From Cyathus striatus (taxonomy: Eukaryota > Basidiomycota > Agaricomycetes > Agaricales > Nidulariaceae), in the NCBI GenBank assembly GCA_025738555.1, contig JAOVFP010000009.1, positions 310,001 to 374,000 of the forward strand: a stretch of DNA of 64,000 nt, in the 5' to 3' direction. Within the stretch, counting starts at the first letter, position 1, and each line of letters begins with the position of its first letter. The position numbers and the translations under genes were made by a program. The notes beneath the pieces were generated by a model. It did not search any database. It was given only the letters and a program-made list of their open reading frames with translations, and was not told where the DNA came from. Positions 45,742 to 57,257 of the stretch are shown here, piece by piece.

Positions 45742-46905
45742 ATGGAATCACCGTCTTCAACAACTCCTGGGCAAGATCCATTCGCAGGACACCTCGGACA
45801 CCTAACCACCGCGCAGCAAGAGGCCCTCGCCTCGTTCAAGGACTTATTAATCAAGGCTAACCTTTACGCACCTCCTACTGAGACCATAAATGCCTCACAC
45901 GATGATCCAACACTGTTGTACGTGGAATTGAACAATGGAATGAATCTTTTCTAAGAGAAAATACGAAGGCGATTTCTGAGAGCACGCGGATTTCACCTTG
46001 CCTCTGCCCAGAAACAATTCGCAGACGCCGAAAGTTGGAGGAAGAAACATGACCTGGATCGTCTTTATGCCACTTTCAACCATGAGGAATTCGAGTCTGC
46101 AAAGAGGTTTTATCCTAGATGGACTGGACGAAGGGATAAGGTGAGTTGTAACCGCCCACTCTAAGTATACAAAGGCCGAAGTTGAAATGGCGATCCGTTT
46201 GCAAAGATGGGTAGACCGGTTTATGTATACCGACTAGCTTCTTTAGAGCCTATCCAGAAAGAACTGGACTCCGTGCCTGCAGATCGAAGATATCAGCGAA
46301 TGTATGTCCTCCGACCTCACGCAGCATATCACTCTAATTCCTGAATACAGAATGGTGCTATACGAATTCATGAGTCGCTTCGCATTCCCACTATGCACCC
46401 ATTTACCACATCCAAGCACACCTACACCTATAACCTCAACTACATCCATCATCGATCTCGAGCAAGTCTCGTTTGGATCAATGTGGCACCTCAGACATCA
46501 CCTCCAAGAGGCGTCTAAACTCGCCACAGCTAATTATCCAGAAACGCTCGGCACCATCGCAGTTGTAAATTCTCCTTCGTTCTTCCCAACTATCTGGGGT
46601 GGATCAAGGTAAGCACACATGCGCGCTACTGTGAAGGAGTTAATTGACGTGTTTGATTATAGGGATGGTTTGACGAAGGAACCAGAAATAAGATACATAT
46701 TTTGGGTAAAGAGCCTGGACCCGTTCTCTGCGAGCTCATTTATAGTGCAGACTTGCCGAAGGCGTACGGCGGTGAACTCGAGTGGAAATTTGAAGACGAG
46801 CCTAACCTGGACGAGCCCGCTAAAGATCTAATCAAGGAGGTTCCCAAAGGCCCAGTAATCTTCTCAAACGGCGCTACTGAACGACCTAAGCCTCCGGCAG
46901 CTTGA
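45742..46905 (+). CDS. Sec14-like CRAL-TRIO lipid-transfer protein, one-base frame break
   Basis: Exon 1 (from 45742) joins through a GTACGT donor (about 45918) and an AAG acceptor (about 45967) to give TLLRFLRARGFHLASA, the CRAL-TRIO N-terminal signature. Later exons give GRPVYVYRL, the Sec14 lipid-exchange core (ETLGTIAVVNSPSFFPTIW) and the C-terminal YGGELEWKFEDEP. Sec14 proteins exchange phosphatidylinositol and phosphatidylcholine between membranes. At 46596-46599 the run TGGGGTGG has four G; five would give the conserved WGWIK and join cleanly to GWFDEGTRNKI after the intron. As given, the frame is lost, and no alternative splice preserves this conserved segment. It is either a sequencing deletion or a recent inactivation. 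Confidence 0.87.
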
Positions 46906-47859
46906 GGACAACTATGTATGCTGCTTCATCGCTGGTCGTCTGATATACCAGTAGATAGGGATATCTAAATGGTGGCAATAGAAACAGCAAGCAAGTATTT
47001 TGTACGTAGCAATCTTATAACTAATACTTATGCTCTACTATAGAATATTGAAGCGGGGGACATAATGATGATGATACGATTCAGCTCATAACTCAAATAT
47101 ATTTAAGATACTTAACGTTTACGCATCATGAAATCCCGAGGTAATATCCAACGTGGCTAAATCAACAATTAGATCCATATGATGGGTGCAGGGTCTGGGT
47201 GTGCACTTCAGCTAGCCTAAGCAGAACAAATGTACGGCGGTGAGCTTGGGACCTGGGTATGGAAACTTTTACAGAACTAGCCCACTAAAGATGTGCTCAA
47301 AAGATTGTCAAAATAGTTTCTTTGAAGATGCTTGACACTATTCACACCGCAATGCTTTCGATCTACTACCTCACACGTTACGATGCACTGCCCGATAGCC
47401 ACATTATACACATACGGAGTGCGTCTGCTTTTATTAGGCGCTTCTGCAATATTGGAATCTTACAGCAGAGAACTAGAGATTCAAATAATTACTTACAGAT
47501 ACCGTGACTTAATCTTTGAAATTTTATACTTACACAAATCCTGGCGCCTCGCGGGGCTCGAGCGGAGAAGTGTTTGACAGTGCCAAGTGGACATTCAACA
47601 TGGAACAATAACTACTTATAGGTTGCTTATGGGCCACAGCGGTTATTATTATAGTGTTCGTGGCATGGAAGGTTCGGTAACAGGCGAAGAATATGAGTAC
47701 TTATATTATAAAACAAGTTGGCGAGTGTCACGATCTACTGCCCATCTCCTGTACACTAGTAGGTGACAGAGTGTTTCTGAACCATCCAAATTTCAGGTAG
47801 TACAGTACAGACAGGTACAGTAGCGTGGAAGCATCCACCTCTAGAGCTGCACGCAACGA
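46906..47859. other. Intergenic with Sec14 relic
   Basis: Mostly AT-rich non-coding DNA. It contains a decayed fragment resembling the last exon of the neighbouring Sec14-like gene (listed separately). Confidence 0.5.
47225..47315 (+). pseudogene. Relic of Sec14-like gene 3' end
   Basis: The stretch encodes EQMYGGELGTW with an in-frame stop soon after, then PTKDVLKRLSK. This parallels the intact gene's AYGGELEWKF and DEPAKDLIKEVPK. It looks like a decayed partial duplicate, but the similarity is short. Confidence 0.4.
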
Positions 47860-50800
47860 ATGCACGGCGACGACAGAAGTGCCACTGTCAGTGGCAGTGT
47901 CGAATTTCCTTACTCCATCCCTCCAGCAAGAAGCAATGCATGGATGCAACAAGTAGCTGCCGCAGGCCCATACAATAGGCGACATTATCGTTCGGGATCG
48001 GACTCTGATACCAGTGGTGATATTAACATAACAATCGAACCTCCAGATTCGGCCCCTGAGGTTGCTTTGGTGGAGTGCGATGGTATGTGTTCAATATTCA
48101 ATATTAATCGAAATCACTTATGATTTACTTCCCTTTTTCCGTAGGTTTTGCTCAACCTGGCTCAGATATTATGGAAGCATCCTCCTCTAAGGCAGCAGGA
48201 GTTCATAGCATATATAATTCGAATTCTGATGGGATTATTATAACGATCGAACCTCCGGACTCAGCCCCGGCTTTGGTGGAATATGACGGTGTGTGTTCAG
48301 TATTATTAATCACCCGAAATCTGCTTCTGATATCCTGTAGGTGTTACTCAACCTGATTCAGATAGCATGGAAGCATCTTCCTCAAAGGCTGCAGTAACGC
48401 ATGGCATAGACGCAATCCAATTTCCCCACTTACGACCTTCAGCAGAAAGCAATGCGTGGATGCAACAAGTAGTAGCTTCAGGCCCATATAATAGGCGGCA
48501 CTATCATTCGAGATCGAAATCTGATTCTAGTGATGATATCAATATAACGATCGAACCTCCGGATTCCCCTGCTTCGGCAGAATACGATGGTATGTATTCA
48601 ATATTAATGATTAAACTGTTGCTTATAATCGAACTACTACAAATAACAAGATATAGGCCAAGACAAAACCAAGTCCCTTTTTGTAGAGTCGCTACATGGC
48701 CCATCTCCATCTCTTATATATATTCCAGTTGCAACTCCCAGAAGGCATGATACATTGTACGCGCTGTATGAAGAGAATACCGGCGATAGGGATGGCCATG
48801 AGGCTAGTGCTCCCAGTCAGCACACGGACGACGTGACACCCTGGGTATCTAAAGTAATTACCGAGGAGCCGGAAGAAATGCTTTCAAGCATAAGCACTAA
48901 TGGCTTTAAAAGTTTACATGAATTAAACATTCCTGCTAGACCTATACCATCGACATGGATAAGAAGGGTTAGGAGTTCGAACGTGAGTCCACCTAATTCA
49001 CCTCCAAAATATCCTGCTCCCTGTCCTGTGGATGATCCTCCCGTGGTATTCCCCATTCAAGGTTCGATGGCTAAACCCCAGTTTGGCAGTAACGGTCAGA
49101 CAGTTTCAATGTTCTGATGATAATATCTGATGTAATTCTGCAGCATCTAAATTTAAGCCGAAAACTAGTGATATCAAAGAAAATACAGAATTATGGAAGA
49201 TTTACATGTCAGAAGGTCAGGAATGGGATAGGAATCAAATCAACAACTGGAACGCAAACATGGACGTAATTCTCATCTTCGTAAGTATCATATATCTTCC
49301 TAAATTTTATGTTTTCATCCTTACCTGTTCAGTAGGCTGGTCTATTCTCCGCCATCTTGACAGCTTTCTTGATCGAATTTTACCGCAATCTTTCACCTGA
49401 CAGTGGTGAAATTGCTGCTCTAGCGCTGCTGGAGGTTGTTCAATTGCTCAAGCAGCCTAATGGCACCTCTACCACCACTGCCGAGTCTGCGCTGAACAAC
49501 TTCAAACCTAGTGAAATTTCTCTCTGGGTTAATGCCCTCTGGTTTACGGGTCTTATTTTGAGCCTCGGTGCCGCCATGACAGTCATGCTCGTTAAACAGT
49601 GGTTCCAATTCTACATGGATGACGTTAATAAGAAAAATACCTACTCCTACGCTCAGCATAGGCAGTACAAGTATAATTCCTTGAATCATTGGAAGATCCC
49701 CCAAATTGTACACGCTCTCCCTCTCGTTATGCACTTATCAGTGTGGCTTTTTCTTGCCGGCTTGGTTGTTCAACTTCAAGAGATAAACTCAGTGATGTCT
49801 GATGTTGTTCTTGCTGGAGTCCTAGTGCTTCTAGCCGGCTATATCATTACCTTATTACTACCAATGATTTACACCTCCTGCCCATATAGGACTTTTATAA
49901 CTGCAACGGGCGACCATGTCTTGCGGTGGAGCACAGTTATTGGGTGGCATATTTTATATGGAATCTTATACCTTCCAGAGCTTTGGAGAAGTTTGTCGGT
50001 TCGCTCTGAGCTCCTCACATGGGTTGATAAAATAAAACCTTCGTTATCCTCGTTTCATAATTGGAAGAGATCAAAGATTACGAAACTTCGTCTTTTTCTT
50101 TCCTCCCCTCGGAAACTTGTAAAAGTACAGCTTTCCGAAAGCCGGCACAAATCCTTAGAGAACCTCGAACGGAATCTTATATCGAAGAAAAAGAGCCAGT
50201 TGGATTTCGATGCTCTTCTTTGGTTACTTGAGATTTCTCAAGAACAAAAGCATACCGATCTGGCTTTGTTTGGACTATCTAGGATCAAGCCTGAAACGGG
50301 AATGATAACAAGGATTCTACGGAGTAACATATTCCAAACCTTACTGCTGCAATCCTACGTCCCGCTACTCAACTACAACGTCGAGCTGATGCTCAAGAAA
50401 ATCCTAATTATTACACCGGAGAATTGCGTAGAAAATCCGGTGCAGCTGAAAGCTGCTGGGAAGTTCATGCAAAGCTTAATGGCAATATGGCATCATTCCG
50501 TTTATTTTTCCGAAGATTTTGAAATCCTTCCACGCGATACTAAATGGAATCAACATAGTATAGATTTCGAAAGTAACAATTCTCCAGCGTACAAGCCACC
50601 GCTCAAAACACTGCTTGGAGACTGGCTTCTGCTGTGGAGGGCACTTCGAAGCACTTATAAGTATGACATGGCGAGCATTTCTGGAAGCTGGGATTCAAAT
50701 TTCTTTGTCCTGTTGATTTGCACCGAGGCACATTATTTTACACTTTCCCAGTATAAAGGCAAGAACCTTGAAGCGGATAGCGTGGCATTTAGAGAATCTC

Positions 50801-51972
50801 CATGGCCAGACTTATTCTCTGTCATAGATCATACTGTTGACGGACTGAAATTGGATCATGGCACCGTAGAGAGCGTGGCAGACAGCATCCTATTTCTACT
50901 TACCTGGGTGGTACGCTGGGGTAGCCCTCAGCAACCAATTTCAATGTCGCTTCTAAATACTCTGCTTTTAAAAATGCTTAAGTTTCTTGACCACCGAGGG
51001 CTAAATCAAGATAACAGCAATGTCTTACCGAAAATAGTTTTTTGCCTCAATATCATATACAAAGTCTTACATCAACATGACAACAATGAAATTTATAGGA
51101 ATCTTGCGGCATACTGGGAGAATGGAGCATCAGTTTGCTTCGATCATCAACGCCACCTTCATACACTTATGCAAAATTTAGAGCCATGTGTCGTTATCCA
51201 TCGAAACGCCGCCAAATACCCTATCGCGGGTGGGATTATCAAAGCCTCAATCTCCAGACTTTCCGAAACGGAATACGACTCGATGTGTGTTTTTTCAGCT
51301 AGGATATTTCTACGAGCGGCATTGATGATCCATGACCCTTATAATGAATTCGAAAAGCCATATGTTACAAACCTTCAACAGCGCATCCATTCAGAGAAGG
51401 ATGAGCCAGTCGAAGTGCAATGCGTACTCAAAGAGGTCCCTGAACGACTTTCCAGAGATGTCCTTCGTGCTATTAATATGAATGACCTACACGTATGGCC
51501 ATCTGGAAGAACTGTGAGGTGGTTCATCCAATTAATCTCGGAATGGGGAGAGAAAAATATGTCCGAAGCAGGTCGCAAACACACCTTGAATATTCTTGGG
51601 GTTTTGTTACATCATGCTTGGCCCAGTGCACAATACAACCTCATCTGCAGACCGATAATATCGTACCTGTACTTCGTTATATCCAAATCGACAAGAAGGA
51701 CTGATACCGAAAAGTGTTTGGCATCGCAAATCCTTGGGTCTGCGCTCTATGGAGCTTTAAAGGGGACATTGAGGAAAGACAAGCGCCCTGAGTTTATCCA
51801 ACCGAATATTATGAACTCGATTCTGGTTCATCTGCAAACACATCATGCAAACAAGGATTGCAAGGAATTATGGATGAAAATAATCGCCCTATGGGAAATC
51901 ACTGTGCACGATATCGAGGCATATTATTATGAAAGAGATATTTTGAAAATGTTCGAAAGGCTTGCGTACTAG
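47860..51972 (+). CDS. DUF6535 membrane protein with triplicated N-terminal exons
   Basis: The ATG at 47860 opens a gene of several phase-1 exons that ends at 51972. The first three exons are related: each carries variants of the stretch DINITIEPPDSAP and two share NAWMQQV..GPYNRRHY. A linker exon follows (PWVSKVITEEPEEM). Then the DUF6535 core, WKIYMSEGQEWDRNQINNW, AGLFSAILTAFLIEFY, joins the long last exon (49348-51972). Four hydrophobic segments are visible: SAILTAFLIEF, ALWFTGLILSLGAAMTVMLV, LPLVMHLSVWLFLAGLVV and VVLAGVLVLLAGYIITLLL. The C-terminal 650 residues look helical and soluble, with no known domain. DUF6535 proteins are expanded in mushroom genomes; their function is unknown. 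Length near 1,200 aa. Duplicated exons keep the reading frame. Confidence 0.85.
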
Positions 51973-52080
51973 TGCACGTAACTAAGAGAATATGAACACT
52001 TAGTATATTTATAATTGTCAACTGCTCCTTAATATACCGTCAATAAGTATACGTACAGGTCGAATATCAACACTAGCAAT

Positions 52081-53953
52081 TTAGTACGGTTTACCTCTTC
52101 CTACAACACTCGTCCAAGGACCAGGCGGATACTCAATCCCAACTTTATTAAATATCTGCGAGGCAACCTCCTTCTCCTTCGGACTTAGGAACATTGCCAG
52201 CGTTGGAAACCGAGGTACGCGAGCTATGCACTCCATGTATTCCTTAATTGTTTGTATGATATCGCCCTCGTTCCCGCGCTCATTTAAGATACCCAGGAAT
52301 GCCTCGAGAATGCTAACCAACATTGTAGGCTCGAGAGAGGACTTGCACATCGCAGGGAATTTTGCGGGTGGGATTGACTGAAAAAGAAAAATGTAGCGTA
52401 AGTATAAAAAATGGTAAAAAAAAAAACTAAGATGCCATACGCAGATAAGGTTCCATTTTTCGTCATACGACTGCGTAAAACTCCACTCTCGGATGAACTC
52501 AAACAAGGTCGTAGGCGCTTTTGTAGGTCGCTTTTGAGAAGTTGCGCTGGGCTGTGGTGGTTGTGTTTGGGGAGTATCCTGACATAGTGTCTTTATGTGA
52601 GAGGCTAATTCACACCAGAAGGCAAATCACCCGTACCTTCGAAGCCTGAACTGGTTCTGGCTCAAGATATTTGGTTTCCGAAATTTTACTAGCAATATGC
52701 TAATGCAGTGTCAAGTGAGAAGCCGCGTCATTAAGATGTAAAGCTGCCCGCACCTCTAAAGCTCGGGCTGGATCGGGCCCCAGAGGCTTAGTTTCTGTGA
52801 TTTTTCTGGGTTCAATTATGTCCATGGGACTTGGATCACTCGATGAGGGTGCGCTAGCCTGAGGTGACAAACTACCATCTCTAGGTGTGAACAGTGTATT
52901 GTTCCCTGAGGAGCGGAAAATGCCACCACCGACGTGACTAGGCTTTGTACTATTCCTAGATTGTTTGGCATCCTTGAAATTTGTTGATTTTGGACTACCT
53001 TGAAAAGATTCCGGAGAGATGGATGGAATAGTCGAAGGGGTTGATGGTGATGGATCTGGTAAAGCGGAAGATGCCGGTGATATTGGTTTATCAGTGCCAG
53101 TAGAGGGAGATTTCAGAGGGCGTGAAGATATTTGTTCAAGTGTATCTGTAGATCTTTGTGTGGAAAGTACCGTTGAAGAAGCTGAGGCTTTTGTAGCGGG
53201 AATAACAGGCTGCGATGGCTTTTGCGAGACAGACTTTGTATCTGTAGACGGGGGTTCCACGATTTTTATAGGAATTCGACGGCGTTTAGTTGCAACCTCT
53301 GGCTCGAGAGATGTTTTAACAGAAACAGCAGGTCCTTTCAATTTCTGACGAAGAATGCGTCAAACTAAATCGCGGTAAAAGCCCAAGGACAACGAACCTT
53401 TTGCTTCTCCCTTTCAATTAGTTCCGCGACTTTTTTCAACTCATCTTTAACTGCACCATTTACAGGTTCTAAACCTAAGGCTTCCATAAGGTCTAGAAAA
53501 TGAATTAAGCATATGTACAATCGAAGTGATTCCAGGAAATGTACCCCGTTGAGCCTCGATGAATTTCCCGGTCCCTAGTCTGGCCTGACCTCTTCTGAAC
53601 AAAGCCTTGACATTTGATGCACTCAATCCAAGAACAGTAGTACAATCTCTTTCGGCATCCTCGTTTCTGAAGAGCACAAAGCAGAGGTTTGGATTAAATT
53701 TTCGAATTACCTAGTCCTAACCCGACAAACGTACTTGCCTAGCTTGAGATACGCGGCAGCACGATTCAACGGGTAAGTGGGATCGCTTCTATCAGCAATA
53801 ATCGCGTCTGTGTAGTGACCTATGGCTGTTGGATAGTTCCCTTTCTTGAAGGCTTCATTGCCCTGAAATGTGTCTAAGTTTGATAACATACTACGTTGAA
53901 TGACCATTAGATAATACCTTGTCTTTAGCAGTCTGAGCTTTCGGGTTTCCCAT
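52081..53953 (-). CDS. RPAP3-like TPR co-chaperone
   Basis: The start at 53953 (MGNPKAQTAKDK) leads through a short intron into TPR repeats (GNEAFKKGNYPTAIGHYTDAI, NRAAAYLKLGK, NVKALFRRGQARLGTGKF). A central disordered Ser/Pro-rich linker follows, with a basic patch (KRRRIPIKIVEPP). The C-terminal exons form the RPAP3_C domain (EFIREWSFTQSYDEKWNL, PTMLVSILEAFLGIL, VPRFPTLAMFLSPKEKEVA). RPAP3 binds Hsp90 by its TPRs and works in the R2TP complex that assembles RNA polymerase II, snoRNPs and PIKK kinases. The stop lies at 52081-52083. Domain order matches the family and splice joins are in frame. It is convergent with the DUF6535 gene, 108 bp away. Confidence 0.93.
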
Positions 53954-54503
53954 ATTGAAGTTTGGGTAAAGATATTCCAGATAAACGGGAAGTGCGTAGC
54001 GGTACTATATAGTAAGAAAATTGAGATACCAAGGAGGGAACGACAGCAAAGCAACAAGGATAGACAACGTGTGTGACGGTTGACCGAATCTCGACGCGCC
54101 TCGCGACTTACTAGTGTTTGACTTTATTTAAATGAGAGAGCATCGACCTTGTAAGTCACATGATTAGCAAGTTCTGCATTTTTGGTGGAGCCAGGAGTTA
54201 GGCCTTCAAAGCTTCAGGAGTCAGGACCCCTCGGCCAATGGCTAGCACCCAGCGCCTTCGCTAGGTGGGTCGCTGGAGTTCAAGTTTTAATTTAAGTATT
54301 AACTCGGAAGTAATTTGCTATAATACTACCGTGGGTTTCATCAACAAGAACCTTGTCAAGTGAATGTACTACTGAAAAATGGTTGTATAGCCTTATAATT
54401 GATTCTCAGGCAAGGCTCGTTATATTTCCGAGAAATCGCCATCTTGACATTGTCTTCAAGGCCTTATACATACAGTGACCCACACATCGAGAGCCAACCA
54501 AGT

Positions 54504-56144
54504 TTAGAGTGACACCTGTATACCCTGTACCCAAGTGCCCAACCGATTCCTAACGTCACCGGTACACCACCACTTCTCAATCATATCCGGCTTGAGTCTG
54601 AGCCTTCCATCCTGAGACAGGGATACGTCGAAAAAGTCGAGACCACAAACCCCTGCGCATACTGACGTATCATATATATGAACTATGATTAGGTTTGTAG
54701 GTCAATAAGGTCAAGTTACCTCAATAAGAAGCTTACCATGTTGAGCGTCGAAAGGTGCCCCAATAGTAAACATCCCTGAGCCTTCCTTCAACCCCAGAGC
54801 AATGGACCCACCGCGTGTCGCAAGGTAAAGTGATTCCTTCCAGTCAATTGCCAGATTTTCTTCCGAAGTGTGTGGATCCCCCAGGCTTCCTCGCTGACTC
54901 ATAATATTTCTGCCTTCTCTCATTCTGGAAACGGCGACGGCTTGTCGCATGGCATCCATGATATCCAGGCTATAGCCACCCGCAATGTCCGTGCCGAGTC
55001 CAATCTTCACATCACGCTGAAGAGCTTCCCGAAGTCGAAAAGGTTCCGCTGAGAAATAGGCATTAGAGAGGGGGCAGTGTGCGATCGATGTTCCTTTGGA
55101 GGTGATGTGTGTAAAGTTTGATGGTGATAAAAATGTACAGTGAGCTTGGATGGTTCTTGGGGTCAAGAGGTTATTCTTCACATAGATGCCGTTATGTGAA
55201 GTAAGGCAAAGACGAAAGAACGAACGTGCATACTTTGTCAAAGACCTCGATATCTTCTACTCCTCTCTCTGATCTGACCCATTCTACTTGATCATGAGAT
55301 TCGGCGAGGTGGCTTTGAATCCTAAGCGATTCTGTCTCTGAAATCTGTCCCAAGCCTGATAGCAATTCATCTGAGCATGTGGGTACAAATCGTGGCGTTA
55401 ACACAGGCTCAACAAGGCGTCTGTGAGAAGGTAGGTGAGACACTAAATTTCGGCATCTCTTTACAAACGAGGAAGCAGAGGCAAGGGCATCCTGAGCGGA
55501 CTTCTCCACGTAAGTAGGCCTCGAGGATATATCCATAGATAGCTTTCCTACGAAAGCACGTATACCAGCTTCTTGCATAGCTTCTGCGAGGATGAGACTA
55601 AGAACAGGGGGTAGAATTAGTAACTGTAATTCTAGTCATTTGAGGGATAAGTGGGGATACTTGGTCTCTTCCTTGATCGTTCCGAAGAGGAGGACAGTGC
55701 CTGTACCATGTTCTATGAGCCTTTTAGCTAGCTGGATATAAACCTTCTTTGCGAGTGCGTGGTCTGTGTCAAGACCTTCCTCTGCTTTGAATGTGTACTT
55801 GTCAAGCCATTCCATGAGAGGGAGATCGAGCCCATTGCCTTGGTAAAGAAACTGAGGAGCATGAAGGTGTAAGTCACAGAAGGTTGGTAGAAGGAAACTG
55901 CCATCTTGGATTAGGATAGGAGAGACCGGAGTACTTTCGAGTAGCATTAAGGATTCCGGTGACCCGATGGGTGCAATATGTGTGATAAGACCAGTGTCGT
56001 TTACAGCTTCAACTTCACTTAGTGGGATGTTGGCAATTTCTATGAGTACTAACCAAGAAGATGGTCTTCCAGAATTTCTAGAGTACCTAGAGCAGGAGTA
56101 TGCACGAAAGCGCCCTGGAAGAGTGTAAACTGTTGTGTTTCCAT
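54504..56144 (-). CDS. GUD1: Guanine deaminase
   Basis: The amidohydrolase converts guanine to xanthine in purine salvage. From the ATG at 56144 (METQQFTLFQGAFVHTPA), a 47-nt intron (56007-56053) with a CTAAG branch site gives EDHLLAVNDTGLITHIAPIG. Zinc-binding and catalytic motifs follow: DLHLHAPQF (HxH), HLAES, AHCPLSN and GLGTDIAGGYS. The last exon, after a GTAAGC donor near 54737, gives LDFFDVSLSQDGRL and EKWWCTGDVRN, the usual C-terminus, and stops at 54504-54506. The gene is complete, about 460 aa, and divergent from EMC8/9 with 239 bp between starts. Confidence 0.95.
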
Positions 56145-56383
56145 GTTGACCATGCAAATCCAGTGATCGCCAGTAAAGTTACGATTGTTCCCAAGATGAC
56201 GCGAACGACTCAAATGCAAGGTTACAAAAAAGAACAAGTAGCGGATGTAGACTGAGATATAGTCAGGGTTAACGCTGGTTAGTGGTCAGGTGAATTGTGG
56301 TGGTTGTGATTCAAATTGATATGTACGTTGTTTGGCAGTCGCGACCAGGATCTAAGTATACCACAACCATCTTTCAATAAATC

Positions 56384-57257
56384 ATGGCTTCCTCGTACAC
56401 TATCTCGCCCCAAGCCTACTTCAAGGTCTTCTTTCATGCAGCTAAACATCCGCATAAGCCTGTGAATGGCGTTCTCTTAGGAAACGCGGATGATACAGGC
56501 GCCGTCATTATTGAGGATGCAATTCCTCTTCTACACCAATGGACAGGCCTCAGTCCTATGATGGAAATTGGCCTCGATTTGGTACGTGTAATCTAGCTTC
56601 ATGCCCCTATTCTGCGCGCAAATTCACGCGTGCGATATGCTAAACCAAGGCGGGACAACATGCAGAAGCGAACGATATGAAACTGGTAGGGTACTACCAG
56701 GCTAGTGAGAGGCTCGACGATGCGGCCCTTGCTCCGGTGGGTGAGAAGGTTGCGGAGAAAGTCAGAGCAGGGTTTAGGGATGCAGTTGCATTCGTAGTGA
56801 GTACCTTACTTGCGCCTGCTTCCTGGGTATGGGCGAGTTGCTGACTTGGATCCCATTCACGCTAGATCGATGGTGAACAGATTGGAACTGACAGCGCTGC
56901 CTTGATCGTATGTCTTAATCTGCCTCGGCCCCCTGGCACAAAAATACTTACATGTGATAATCTCAGCCCTATGTACCTCAAGCAAGTTCTTCAGCGTCGT
57001 GGCGACCGCATTCAAGCAACGTGCAACCATTTTCTCCTGGGTCGATTTTCCAACTTTTTTCGAATGATCTACCATCCCGGGCCGTAGCGCTAGTTCGGGA
57101 CGACTATTCTCATAACTCGTTCGGGGACTTCGACGATCATCTCGAAGACGTTTCCGTAGGTTAGCAGTGGAAGTTTACTTGTCTTTTTGAATTGCTTTAA
57201 CTGACAGAATATTAAGATTGGTTACGAAACCGAACATGTCTCCCCGCGGATATTTGA
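56384..57257 (+). CDS. ER membrane protein complex subunit 8/9
   Basis: The start at 56384 (MASSYTISPQAYFKVFFHAAKHP) matches the EMC8/EMC9 N-terminus. Other family stretches are VNGVLLG, EDAIPLLHQWTGLSPMMEIGLD, VGYYQASER and FDDHLEDVSVDWLRN. Introns begin at about 56582, 56798, 56912 and 57156; the last uses GTTAGC and an ATTAAG acceptor so that VSV joins DWLRNRTC. TGA at 57255-57257. The family has an MPN-like fold lacking the metalloprotease residues. EMC inserts tail-anchored and multipass proteins into the ER membrane; this subunit is on the cytosolic side. No lesions seen. Confidence 0.93.

Noticed and set aside
56007..56053. Apparent frameshift at the start of guanine deaminase
   Set aside because: A 47-nt intron with a CTAAG branch site and AAG acceptor restores the conserved EDHLLAVNDTG reading, so no lesion is needed.
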